Shown one piece after another: positions 51,521 to 60,545 of a DNA stretch of 64,000 bases. Origin of the DNA: Terrimonas ferruginea DSM 30193 (GTDB taxonomy: Bacteria > Bacteroidota > Bacteroidia > Chitinophagales > Chitinophagaceae); NCBI RefSeq assembly GCF_000425585.1, contig NZ_AUDS01000010.1, positions 186,001 through 250,000 on the forward strand, given 5' to 3'. The first letter of the stretch is position 1, and every line of letters begins with the position of its first letter. The position numbers were made by a program, and so were the translations under genes. The notes beneath the pieces are model-generated. The model made no database searches. It had not been told where the DNA came from and saw only the letters and a program-made list of their open reading frames with translations.

Positions 51521-53047
51521 ATGGCAGACACCACCGCCTTTCTTGATGCCGTCAAAGCCGGCTATACATTCAAAGGAGAATCATTTCGCCTGGGCAGTGC
51601 CATGCTCGATGGACATGTAGTGCCCGGCGCCGATGTTTTTATTCCTTTCCGCACGCTTAACCGCCACGGCCTTATTGCCGGCGCAACAGGTACGGGCAAA
51701 ACAAAAACATTGCAGGTATTGGCCGAAGGCCTGAGTGATGCAAGCATTCCGGTGTTGCTGATGGACATCAAAGGCGACCTGAGTGGTATTGCCGCGGAAG
51801 GCGCGTTGAACGATAAGATCAAAGAACGCTACCAACTGCTGAATATGACCTATCAGCCGGCAGCCTATCCGGTGGAATTGCTGACGTTGAGTCAACAGAA
51901 AGGTGCCCGCCTGCGGGCCACGATCAGTGAATTTGGGCCCGTGCTGCTTTCCAAAATTCTTGGCCTAAACGACACACAAGGCGGCATCGTAGCCATGATC
52001 TTCAAATACTGCGACGATCAGAAACTGCCTTTGCTGGATCTGAAAGATTTTATCAAAGTATTGCAGTTTGTAGCCGACGAAGGAAAGGCTGAACTGGAAA
52101 AATCATACGGGAAAATATCCACCACTTCCACCGGAACCATCCTGCGCAAAGTGATCGAACTGCAGCAGCAGGGTGCCGATGTTTTTTTCGGGGAAAAAAG
52201 TTTTGAAGTGGATGACCTCATGCGCATCAACCAGGATGGACGCGGTGTGGTGTCGATCGTGCGCGTAACCGACCTGCAGGATCGTCCGAAATTGTTCTCG
52301 ACATTCATGTTGCAGCTGCTGGCAGAACTATATGCGGTGTCGCCGGAAGAAGGTGATCTCGATAAACCCAAACTGGTGCTGTTCATCGACGAAGCACACC
52401 TGATCTTCCAGGAAGCAAGCGAGGCTTTGTTGCAGCAAATAGAAACGATCATCAAACTCATCCGTTCAAAGGGTATCGGCATCTATTTCTGTACCCAGAA
52501 TCCGATGGATGTGCCTGCTTCAGTGCTGGCACAATTGGGATTGAAAGTACAGCATGCTTTGAGAGCCTTCACGGCCGCCGACCGGAAAATGATCAAACAA
52601 ACAGCCGACAACTATCCCGAAACGAGTTTTTATAAAACAGAAGAATTGCTGACGCAGGTAGGTATCGGTGAGGCATTGGTAACGGTGTTGAATGAAAAAG
52701 GTATTCCTTCCCCGCTTGTGCATTGCATGCTTGCCTCTCCGCGAAGCCGCATGGATATTCTCACCGAAGCGGAGATCGATCAGGTTGTGAGCAAATCACG
52801 CATCGCGGCCAAATACAATGAAGTGATTGACAGCCGCAGTGCTTACGAAATTCTCACCGAAAAACTCGAAGCCGCCGCCCAACAGGAAGAAGAAAAAAAG
52901 GAAACGGCGAAAAAAGAAAAACCCGCACCGAAAGAAAAAGGATTTTTCGATGACCCTGTGGTGAAAAGCATGACACGCACCGCAGGTAATACGATCATCC
53001 GTTCTTTGCTGGGTGTACTGGGGCTCGGTGGACGGAAGAGAAGGTAG
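51521..53047 (+). CDS. HerA-like DUF853 ATPase
   Basis: This is a 508-residue P-loop ATPase of the HerA/FtsK clade. Walker A GATGTGKTKT (Lys60), Walker B VLFIDEAHLIF, QNPMDVPASVLAQLG and a C-terminal Lys/Glu-rich tail (QQEEEKKETAKKEKPAPKEK). Family members of the YjgR / DUF853 group have an unknown role and are sometimes thought to handle DNA. No NurA-like nuclease is adjacent. Confidence 0.87.
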   Translation: MADTTAFLDAVKAGYTFKGESFRLGSAMLDGHVVPGADVFIPFRTLNRHGLIAGATGTGKTKTLQVLAEGLSDASIPVLLMDIKGDLSGIAAEGALNDKIKERYQLLNMTYQPAAYPVELLTLSQQKGARLRATISEFGPVLLSKILGLNDTQGGIVAMIFKYCDDQKLPLLDLKDFIKVLQFVADEGKAELEKSYGKISTTSTGTILRKVIELQQQGADVFFGEKSFEVDDLMRINQDGRGVVSIVRVTDLQDRPKLFSTFMLQLLAELYAVSPEEGDLDKPKLVLFIDEAHLIFQEASEALLQQIETIIKLIRSKGIGIYFCTQNPMDVPASVLAQLGLKVQHALRAFTAADRKMIKQTADNYPETSFYKTEELLTQVGIGEALVTVLNEKGIPSPLVHCMLASPRSRMDILTEAEIDQVVSKSRIAAKYNEVIDSRSAYEILTEKLEAAAQQEEEKKETAKKEKPAPKEKGFFDDPVVKSMTRTAGNTIIRSLLGVLGLGGRKRR

Positions 53048-53049
53048 GA

Positions 53050-53195
53050 GGCATATGGCGTAACGTAGTTTTAAGTAATAAGTGATAAGTATTAAGTAAT
53101 AGGTAATACGTTGTGCCGTTTTGAACCGAAACTCCAGCCCTGGACTCTCGGAGTGCAGACTACTTATAACTTACTACTTATAACGGCTGTTTTCA
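53050..53195. repeat. Inverted heptamer array R10 at a convergent junction
   Basis: Left arm of forward TAAGTAN units (TTTTAAGTAATAAGTGATAAG, about 53070-53106) and right arm of reverse units (CTTATAACTTACTACTTATAAC, 53163-53184) enclose small palindromes near ACTCCAGCCCTGGACT. GGCTGTTT follows at 53185-53192. Arms can pair into one large hairpin. Confidence 0.8.
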
Positions 53196-53201
53196 CTCCC
53201 T

Positions 53202-55109
53202 CTACAACAGATGAATCCTTCCGCCAGGATCCACCCTGATTTTGTTTTCGGCTTGCAGGAAGTCGAGCACAACGCTCATCTTTTCTTTACGTATATGAGG
53301 CAATGCGGCAAGCAGCTCATGCTGCAACAACGGCTGCTGCAATAATTTTCCGCGCACTTGCTGATGAATGGCCGAGAACTCTTCTTTATTGAGGGTGGTG
53401 ACTTTTCTCCGCAAACAATTATCACAAATACCGCAATCGGCAATGTCTTTATCACCGAAATAACGGCCGATAATGGTGCTTCGGCAATCTTTTTGCTCGC
53501 TGGCAAACTTCACCATGTCATTTACGCGTTGCGTAAATAAGGCTTTTCGTTTTTCATACGCTTCCATATCGATTGTCAATTCTTCCACACGTATGCGGCC
53601 GCGCAGCAACATCAGTTGCGGCGTTTCTTTTCGCGGTTCATATTCAACAATGCGATACGAATTGAGCTGGCGCAAACCCTGCTCCACTTCTTTTACATCG
53701 GCGCGCATCAACCGGGCAATATTTTTTTCATTGATCGATACGTTGCGGTCGAAAATGCCTTCATAGGCGCGCAGCAACGATTTAATCAGCGGTTCCAATT
53801 CCGGGTTGCTGTTTTCAAAGTCGTACAGGGCCGCTTTTGTTGTATTGAATTGCACCATCGAAGGCCGGAAGAATTGCTCATTGAATGTAAGCCAGCCATC
53901 GCTCTCCAATGCGCGCAAACTATTAAGCGCTACTGCCGGATCGGGATTGAATTTGCGGATGAAATCGTTGATATCGAAATCGTAATATTGTCCTTCTCCT
54001 CCACCAACGGGCAATTGCAGGTAGTTCACAATTCCCTGGTAGATGGTACGGATGTTGTCCAGGGAGGGAAAACGTACCGCGGGCATTTCCTTTAATTCAT
54101 TCAGTTCATCCTGGTCGTACAACAGCACGGCATAAGCGCGTTGGGTATCGCGGCCTGCACGACCTGCTTCCTGGTAATAGTTCTCCAGGCAATCCGGCAC
54201 ATCGGCATGTATCACCACTCTTACATCGGGTTTGTCTATGCCCATGCCGAATGCATTGGTACAGACCATCACCCTTGTTTCATTTTTCAGCCAGGCTTCC
54301 TGTTTGGTACTGCGCGCATCCTGCGTGAGGCCCGCATGGTAATAATCGGACTGAATATTTCTGGCATTCAGCAGTTCACTGATTTCGCGGGTACGTTTGC
54401 GTGTCTTACAATAAACCAATGCTGTGCCTTTTACGTTTTCCAGTATCTCCACCATCTTGTTGATGCGGCTGTGCGTGGCAAAAGCACTGTAGGATAAATT
54501 CGGACGTGCAAAGGATTGACGGAATATTTTGTGTTCACCAAACGCGAGGCGCTGGCAAATATCTTCCTGTACTTCGGGTGTGGCAGAGGCTGTTAATGCC
54601 AGCAGCGGCACATCCGGCAATTCTTCCCGCAACGCGGCGATCCGTAGGTAGGAGGGTCGGAAGTCGTATCCCCATTGAGAAATGCAATGTGCCTCATCCA
54701 CTGCCAGCAGCGTTATGTTCAGCGCGGGCAGGTATTCGCGAAACAGTTTTGTCTCCAGGCGCTCCGGTGATACGTACAGGAATTTGCAATTACTTTCGGC
54801 TACCGTCTGCATGGTACGGTTCACTTCCTGCCATGTCATGCCGGAATAAATAGCGTAGGCTGTGATCTTTTTGCGCCGCAATGTTTCCACCTGGTCTTTC
54901 ATGAGCGCAATCAGCGGGGAGATCACCAGGCATAAACCTTCCCGGCTCATGGCCGGCACCTGGTAGCAAAGCGACTTTCCTCCACCGGTTGGCATGAGGG
55001 CAAGCGTATCCTTTCCGCTTAATACGGAATGCATGATATCCTCCTGCATGGGACGGAAAGCAGGATAGCCCCAGTAACGTTGAAGAATGTCAGATAAGGA
55101 TGAATCCAT
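53202..55109 (-). CDS. recQ: ATP-dependent DNA helicase RecQ
   Basis: This is a 635-residue superfamily 2 helicase. Walker A LMPTGGGKSLCYQ (Lys45), DEAH box VDEAHCISQWGYDFRPSYL, LALTASATPEV, motif V/VI TNAFGMGIDKPDVRVVIH to QEAGRAGRD, and the zinc-binding region CRSTIIGRYFGDKDIADCGICDNCLRRK. No HRDC domain is seen, so the C-terminus is short. It lies 48 bases downstream of copA-like on the same strand. Confidence 0.95.
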   Translation of the reverse strand: MDSSLSDILQRYWGYPAFRPMQEDIMHSVLSGKDTLALMPTGGGKSLCYQVPAMSREGLCLVISPLIALMKDQVETLRRKKITAYAIYSGMTWQEVNRTMQTVAESNCKFLYVSPERLETKLFREYLPALNITLLAVDEAHCISQWGYDFRPSYLRIAALREELPDVPLLALTASATPEVQEDICQRLAFGEHKIFRQSFARPNLSYSAFATHSRINKMVEILENVKGTALVYCKTRKRTREISELLNARNIQSDYYHAGLTQDARSTKQEAWLKNETRVMVCTNAFGMGIDKPDVRVVIHADVPDCLENYYQEAGRAGRDTQRAYAVLLYDQDELNELKEMPAVRFPSLDNIRTIYQGIVNYLQLPVGGGEGQYYDFDINDFIRKFNPDPAVALNSLRALESDGWLTFNEQFFRPSMVQFNTTKAALYDFENSNPELEPLIKSLLRAYEGIFDRNVSINEKNIARLMRADVKEVEQGLRQLNSYRIVEYEPRKETPQLMLLRGRIRVEELTIDMEAYEKRKALFTQRVNDMVKFASEQKDCRSTIIGRYFGDKDIADCGICDNCLRRKVTTLNKEEFSAIHQQVRGKLLQQPLLQHELLAALPHIRKEKMSVVLDFLQAENKIRVDPGGRIHLL

Positions 55110-55157
55110 GAATGTTCCTGCAATTTAAGGCAGGATAAATAAATGAGGCCAGCGCGA

Positions 55158-57290
55158 TCACGCAACTTTTTTGACAAAAAGCCGTGCGGAATTGATCGCA
55201 AGGATCACATCACTCAACCCCATCAGCAATGCACCGTAGGTTGGGCCGTATGTACCCAGCAAGCCGAATGCCGCTACGGGAATGGCTACGATGTTGTAGG
55301 AAAATGCCCAGAACAGGTTCTGGCGGATCGTGCGATAGGTATGTAGTCCGAGACCGAGCGCCATCGGCAAATTTTTTAAACCGTGACCTACCAGTACCAC
55401 CGATGCCGTTTGCATGGCTACCTGCGAAGCGTCGCTCATGGAAATACCGATGGTTGCTTTGGCCAGCGCCGGTGCATCATTTACGCCGTCGCCAACCATT
55501 ACCGTTGGTGTCTGGGCCGTTAATGCGGTAATGACAGCGAGTTTTTCGGCCGGAGTTTTTTCTGCGATCGCTTCGTCCATGCCGAGTTCATGAGCCAGCG
55601 TATTGGCTTTTTGCCGGCGGTCGCCGCTGAGCAATATGGTGCGGATGCCGCGGTCGCGGAGATGATGGATGACTTCCGCTGCTTCGGGACGTACCTCATC
55701 TTTCACGTCCACCCAGCCCGCGAGGCGGCCATTAATGATGAGATAAATATTGTGATTGGACTCGGTGGTCAGTCCTTCTGCGATGGCATAAGAGCCGGCG
55801 AAATATTGATTGCCTTCTTTGTCGGCGGCTTTCATTCCCTGCCCTTTCACTTCTTCCACGGAAGCCCAGCGGATTTCATCTTTGGCCTTCCAGGCGTTTA
55901 CGATGCAGCGTGCAATGGGATGTACCGAATATTTTTCCAGGGAAAATAAAATCAACCGGAATTGCTCTTCACGCAGTGCAGGGTCATGTATTTTATAATT
56001 ATCAATAGCAAACTCGCCGGTGGTCAGCGTGCCTGTTTTGTCAAACACCACCTGTTTGATGTCTTTAAACAATTCGAGGCTCTTCGCTTTCCGGAACAAC
56101 ACACCATTGCGGGCGCCGCGTCCCAGGCCCACGGCAATAGCGGCGGGCGTGGCCAGTCCCATGGCGCATGGGCATGCGATAACCAGTACCGCGATCGAAC
56201 GCATCAGTGCAGGCGCTATTTCACCCAGATAAAGCCAGTTGCCGATGAAAGTGAACAGGGCAATCGTCAGTACGGTGGGTACAAAAATGGCGCTGATGCG
56301 GTCAGCCAATTGTTGCACGGGAGGTTTTTCTCCCTGTGCCTGTTTCACGAGGTTCAGGATATTGGACAGTACCGTGTCTTTGCCCGCGGCTGTCACCTGC
56401 GCTTTCACTGTTCCTTCAATCACGAGGCTGCCGCCGACAAGCAGGTCTTTTTTTTGTTTGAAAAGCGGTTCGCTTTCACCTGTAAGGATGGCTTCGCTCA
56501 CCTGGGCTTCACCCCACAATATTTTACAATCGGCCGGTACTTGTTCACCGGTACGCACCAGCACGAGATCGCCGCTGCGCAGATGTTCACTTTCAACGGG
56601 GAATACCTGTTCTTTATATTGATCATCGAAAGCAATCATGTTGGCCATTACTTTCTGGCTTTTAGCCAGTGCATGCAGGGAGCGCTGGGTCGATTGCACA
56701 GAGCGGTCTTCCATGTAATTGCCGAGGAATACCAGTGTGATGATGGTGGCAGCCGTTTCGTAATACATGTATCCCGGGCCGAGATCGAGCAGGGTGCCCA
56801 CCAGGCTATAGCCAAAAGCGGCCGTGGCGCCGATCGCGATCAGTACATTCATATTCGGAATGCCGTTGCGTAAACTCTTCCACGCACTTCTGCCATAGAA
56901 GTTCATACCGATGATGTACACCGGCGTGCAGAGTGCGAGCTGGACCCAGGGATTCATCAGCCAATGCCAGCCCGGTTGATGGTGGATCGCCGGGAACATA
57001 TGCAACATCAGCACAATGGTAAAAGGCAGGCAAAGCCAGAAACGCTGAAGATGTGTCAGCTTTTTGCGGCCGGCACCGGCAGCAGTCTGGCTGCCAACTA
57101 CGGTGTAACCCAGCGATTGGAGGCCGGCAGCGAGTTGCTGCGTATCGGGCGCTGCGGTTTCAAAGAGTACATCGCCGGTGGCGTAATTGACCTTTACGTT
57201 TTTGCTGCCCTGTTTGGCCAGGTATTTATTGATGGTGAGTGCGCAGTTGGCGCAGTCCATTCCTTCTACTTTCCATTGAATTTTTTCCAT
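55158..57290 (-). CDS. Heavy-metal (copper-type) P-type ATPase
   Basis: This is a 710-residue P1B ATPase. One heavy-metal-binding domain at the N-terminus (GMDCANC, Cys13 and Cys16), eight predicted membrane helices, the CPC motif (Cys373-Pro-Cys375, IACPCAMGLATP) that marks copper pumps, phosphorylation Asp417 in FDKTGTLTTG, HPIAR in the nucleotide domain and MVGDGVNDAPAL. ATG 57290 was chosen over an upstream in-frame start. The CPC motif favours Cu+ or Ag+, but the direction of transport is not proven. Confidence 0.93.
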   Translation of the reverse strand: MEKIQWKVEGMDCANCALTINKYLAKQGSKNVKVNYATGDVLFETAAPDTQQLAAGLQSLGYTVVGSQTAAGAGRKKLTHLQRFWLCLPFTIVLMLHMFPAIHHQPGWHWLMNPWVQLALCTPVYIIGMNFYGRSAWKSLRNGIPNMNVLIAIGATAAFGYSLVGTLLDLGPGYMYYETAATIITLVFLGNYMEDRSVQSTQRSLHALAKSQKVMANMIAFDDQYKEQVFPVESEHLRSGDLVLVRTGEQVPADCKILWGEAQVSEAILTGESEPLFKQKKDLLVGGSLVIEGTVKAQVTAAGKDTVLSNILNLVKQAQGEKPPVQQLADRISAIFVPTVLTIALFTFIGNWLYLGEIAPALMRSIAVLVIACPCAMGLATPAAIAVGLGRGARNGVLFRKAKSLELFKDIKQVVFDKTGTLTTGEFAIDNYKIHDPALREEQFRLILFSLEKYSVHPIARCIVNAWKAKDEIRWASVEEVKGQGMKAADKEGNQYFAGSYAIAEGLTTESNHNIYLIINGRLAGWVDVKDEVRPEAAEVIHHLRDRGIRTILLSGDRRQKANTLAHELGMDEAIAEKTPAEKLAVITALTAQTPTVMVGDGVNDAPALAKATIGISMSDASQVAMQTASVVLVGHGLKNLPMALGLGLHTYRTIRQNLFWAFSYNIVAIPVAAFGLLGTYGPTYGALLMGLSDVILAINSARLFVKKVA

Positions 57291-57338
57291 ACACGACGGT
57301 TGCGGATATATCCGGATAGATAACAAAAATCCGGTATA

Positions 57339-57346
57339 CAAAGTTA
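57339..57346 (-). promoter_or_regulatory. -7 box of the P-type ATPase gene
   Basis: On the minus strand TAACTTTG is a full TAnnTTTG match with a predicted leader of about 44 bases. The leader holds a 10-base palindrome TATCCGGATA (57309-57318). Confidence 0.6.
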
Positions 57347-57411
57347 AGACGGACGGGTGCGGCAAGTTTGCGAAGCCGGGAATATTAAAGCAACGAGGTT
57401 GCTAAACCTAT

Positions 57412-57419
57412 TATTTTTG
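57412..57419 (+). promoter_or_regulatory. tsaE -7 box, predicted leaderless start
   Basis: TATTTTTG is a full TAnnTTTG match ending four bases before the ATG at 57424. Confidence 0.7.
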
Positions 57420-57423
57420 CTGT

Positions 57424-57840
57424 ATGGAAAAGGTTTTTTCGCTGGAACAACTGCCTGAAACGGCGCAATGGGTATGGGAACAGGCCGGCGATATAAAAGT
57501 ACTGGCGCTTCACGGGGAAATGGGAGCGGGCAAGACTACGCTGGTGCATGCGCTGTGCCGGAGCAAAGGCGTTACGGATGTGACCGGCAGTCCCACATTT
57601 TCCCTGATCAACGAATATGCCGCGCCCGGCAGCGGCCGCATCTATCATCTCGACCTGTACCGGTTACGTGATGAAGAAGAAGCGATTTATGCGGGCGTGG
57701 AAGATTGCCTGTACAGTGGCTATCCCTGCCTGGTGGAATGGCCGGAGAAAGCGCCGGGTATTTTTCCGCCTGAAACATTGCATCTTTACCTCGAACCATT
57801 GAATGAAGGGAGCCGGCGACTCAGAATCGGCCGGAATTAA
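57424..57840 (+). CDS. tsaE: tRNA t6A biosynthesis ATPase TsaE
   Basis: This is a 138-residue P-loop ATPase that works with TsaB, TsaC and TsaD to make N6-threonylcarbamoyl-adenosine in tRNAs. Walker A LHGEMGAGKTTLVHALC, GSPTFSLINEY, YHLDLYRLRDEEE, and CLVEWPEKAPGIFP are typical. It lies 41 bases upstream of ald. Confidence 0.95.
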   Translation: MEKVFSLEQLPETAQWVWEQAGDIKVLALHGEMGAGKTTLVHALCRSKGVTDVTGSPTFSLINEYAAPGSGRIYHLDLYRLRDEEEAIYAGVEDCLYSGYPCLVEWPEKAPGIFPPETLHLYLEPLNEGSRRLRIGRN

Positions 57841-57841
57841 G

Positions 57842-57849
57842 TACTTTTG
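57842..57849 (+). promoter_or_regulatory. ald -7 box
   Basis: TACTTTTG is a full TAnnTTTG match directly after the tsaE stop. The predicted leader is about 28 bases. Confidence 0.6.
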
Positions 57850-57881
57850 AGCCGGCTTACTGCCAACTGTCAATCCATTAC

Positions 57882-59096
57882 ATGAGCCAGCAAAAACCGC
57901 TAATCAGCACATCTTTCAGCTACGAAACCCTGGAGGAAACATTGGATGTAAAACCGAAGACTGCCGGTATGTACATCGGTATTCCGAAGGAAATAGCTTT
58001 CCAGGAAAATCGCATTGCCCTCACTCCGGATGCCGTGAGCGTGCTGGTGAGCAATGGCCACCATGTAATGATCGAACACAATGCAGGTGATGCCTCGCAT
58101 TTCCGCGATAAAGATTACAGCGAGGCCGGCGCCAAGATCGTATACGACCGCGCCGAAGTTTTCAAAGCACCTATCCTCGTCAAAAGCGCACCCATCATTG
58201 ATGAAGATCTGCCTTTGCTGCAGATGAACCAGGTGATCATTTCTCCCATTCACCTTTCGGTACTCAAAGCCGAAATCCTTTCGACGATGATGCAGAAAAA
58301 GATCACGGCTATTTCATTTGAAAACCTGAAGGACAACAGCGATTCTTATCCCATCGTGCGCAGCATGAGTGAAATTGCTGGCAGTGCAGTAATGTTGATT
58401 GCGGCACAATACCTCAGTTCGGCTAATCATGGTAAAGGCGTATTGCTCGGTGGTATCTCCGGTATTGCGCCTACAAAAGTTATTATCATTGGTGCCGGAA
58501 TTGTAGGGGAAAATGCCGCCCGCGCGGCCCTCGCACTCGGCGCATCGGTGAAAGTATTCGACAACAGCGTGTCAAGGCTCAAACGCCTGCAGAACAATAT
58601 CGGCCAGCGTATGTGGACCTCGGTGATCGAACCGCGCCTGCTGGCCAAACAACTCAAAACCTGCGAGGTGGCCGTTGGCGCCCTCAACTCGCAAACAGGC
58701 CGCACCCCCATGGTGGTGACCGAAGAAATGGTCAGCAACATGCGTCCGGGTTCAGTAATCCTCGATGTAAGTATCGACCGTGGCGGTTGTTTTGAAACTT
58801 CCGAAATTACCAGTCATGAACATCCCATCTTCATGAAATACGGTGTGATCCATTATTGTGTGCCCAACATCCCATCGGGTTTTGCCCGCACAGCCTCACA
58901 GGCGATCAGCAATGTGCTGATGCCTTTGTTGCTCGAAGCTGGCGAAGAAGGTGGTTTTGAAAACCTGGTGTGGCACCGCATTCATCTCCGCAGCGGCATT
59001 TATCTTTTCAAAGGAGCATTGACTAATTTTTACCTCAGCCAGCGCTTCGATCTGAAGTTTACGGATATTAATTTGCTGATAGCAAGCCAAAGATAG
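57882..59096 (+). CDS. ald: Alanine dehydrogenase
   Basis: This is a 404-residue NAD-dependent enzyme interconverting alanine and pyruvate plus ammonia. IGIPKEIAFQENRIALTPDAV at the N-terminus, VKSAPIIDEDLPLL, the Rossmann motif VIIIGAGIVGENAARAALALGASVKVFD, and VILDVSIDRGGCFETSE with HYCVPNIPSGFARTAS are typical. The first 30 residues are an extension relative to the classical enzyme. It converges with the tolC-like gene across array O2. Confidence 0.93.
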   Translation: MSQQKPLISTSFSYETLEETLDVKPKTAGMYIGIPKEIAFQENRIALTPDAVSVLVSNGHHVMIEHNAGDASHFRDKDYSEAGAKIVYDRAEVFKAPILVKSAPIIDEDLPLLQMNQVIISPIHLSVLKAEILSTMMQKKITAISFENLKDNSDSYPIVRSMSEIAGSAVMLIAAQYLSSANHGKGVLLGGISGIAPTKVIIIGAGIVGENAARAALALGASVKVFDNSVSRLKRLQNNIGQRMWTSVIEPRLLAKQLKTCEVAVGALNSQTGRTPMVVTEEMVSNMRPGSVILDVSIDRGGCFETSEITSHEHPIFMKYGVIHYCVPNIPSGFARTASQAISNVLMPLLLEAGEEGGFENLVWHRIHLRSGIYLFKGALTNFYLSQRFDLKFTDINLLIASQR

Positions 59097-59218
59097 CCTT
59101 CGGCTAATGTGTAAATATGTAAATGTGAAGATGTGCAAATGTCAGTTCTATTGGCTGTATCATTTTCACATTTACACATCCCGCCTTGGCGGGCACATTT
59201 TCACATTTCTTCGGTTAC
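59097..59218. repeat. Octamer array O2 at a convergent junction
   Basis: After the mini-hairpin AGCCTTCGGCT comes the left arm TGTGTAAA TATGTAAA TGTGAAGA TGTGCAAA. The right arm CATTTTCACATTTACACAT follows with a CCCGCCTTGGCGGG palindrome and CACATTTTCACATTTC. It lies between ald and the converging tolC-like gene. Confidence 0.87.
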
Positions 59219-59225
59219 AGAAACT

Positions 59226-60518
59226 TTACCAATAAAGAACCCCCATCAACCTGGCCAACTCTGCATTCGCCGTGGTCAACTGGTACTCGTACTGAATACG
59301 TGCCAGCTCTACTTTCTGCAAATTCGTATTGGCATTTAACAATTCCACGTTGGTACTGATGCCGTTTTTAAAGCGGCTTTGAGCTATGCGTAAGGCTTCA
59401 CGGGCGGCAGAGATCTGGCCTTCGGTGTGTTGAAGACGCTCCTGGTTGGAACGGATATCGGACCGGGCCTGCTCGATGTCTTTGCGATATTGATTGTCGA
59501 GCGTTTCGATGCCGAGTTCCTGCTGGCGTGTTTCGCTTTCCGCGAGTTTAACCTGCCGGCGCTGGCGGCCGCCGTCATAGATCGGAACGCTTATGCCCAC
59601 GCCTGCTGCATAGTTGTAGCGATACTGCATGATCTCCGGCTGAAAGCCATTTTTAAAACCCGTATTACCGATCAGGTTGATCGAGGGTGCCGTGCCTTTC
59701 CGCACGATGGCGGTACCTGCCTCGGCCAGTTTTACTCTTTCACGGGCAATGATATAATCGTAGTTGTTGTGACGGGCCGACTCAAGGGCCGCGTCGGTAT
59801 TTTGCGCCAATTGAATAAAATCGAAATCGCGGCCGGCGGGTAATTTGTCACTGCCGGTTGCATACGATAACAGATTGCGCTGTTTGTCGAGACTATTCTG
59901 CAGATCCACTTTACGGTTCTGCTCGATGTCAATATTGTTTTGCATGGTGATGACATCGAGTTGCAAGGCATCGCCATTTTTATAACGAGTCTCCACCTGC
60001 TGACGGTTGGCTTCCAGCACGGCTATCACAGAGTCCTGCACCGTAATCGCTTTTTGCAGGTAAATAATGCTGTAATAGATGGACGTTACCTGGCTGGCGA
60101 GTTGCGCTTTGGTGAACTCGATGTTTTGTTTGGACAACAACAGTTCTTCTTTTGCTTTTTCCACATTGAGTTTTGTTTTTCCAAAATCAATTACGGGATA
60201 AGCAATGGACAAAGTGGTGTTGAAATTGTGATTGGGCTGAAACTGCAACTCCTTGTTTTCACCGTTGACAGGGAAATTCACTTTGGTAACGGGATTGACA
60301 TAAGTGTAGCTCGCGTCGCCGGTGATCACCGGATTGCGGCCGGTAGCGGCGAGGCCCACTCTTTGTTCGTTAGCTTTCACACCTTCTTCCAGTTCGCGGA
60401 AGCGCGGAAAATAATTGAATGACTGTTTGATCAATGACTGCAGTTCCGGATTGGCCTGCTGTGCGTCAGCTGCAAAAAAGCTGAAGGTGATCAATAAGGA
60501 GAAGAGATATTTTTTCAT
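59226..60518 (-). CDS. TolC-family outer-membrane efflux protein
   Basis: This is a 430-residue outer-membrane channel with signal peptide MKKYLFSLLITFSFFAADAQ. Long amphipathic helices with repeated structure and FKNGISTNVELLNANTNLQKVELARIQYEYQLTTANAELARLMG at the C-terminus mark the TolC family. ATG 60518 gives the signal peptide; an upstream in-frame ATG at 60533 is possible. It is the third gene of the emr operon and completes the trans-envelope pump. Confidence 0.92.
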   Translation of the reverse strand: MKKYLFSLLITFSFFAADAQQANPELQSLIKQSFNYFPRFRELEEGVKANEQRVGLAATGRNPVITGDASYTYVNPVTKVNFPVNGENKELQFQPNHNFNTTLSIAYPVIDFGKTKLNVEKAKEELLLSKQNIEFTKAQLASQVTSIYYSIIYLQKAITVQDSVIAVLEANRQQVETRYKNGDALQLDVITMQNNIDIEQNRKVDLQNSLDKQRNLLSYATGSDKLPAGRDFDFIQLAQNTDAALESARHNNYDYIIARERVKLAEAGTAIVRKGTAPSINLIGNTGFKNGFQPEIMQYRYNYAAGVGISVPIYDGGRQRRQVKLAESETRQQELGIETLDNQYRKDIEQARSDIRSNQERLQHTEGQISAAREALRIAQSRFKNGISTNVELLNANTNLQKVELARIQYEYQLTTANAELARLMGVLYW

Positions 60519-60545
60519 ACTAAATGCGTTCATTTTTTTCAGAGA

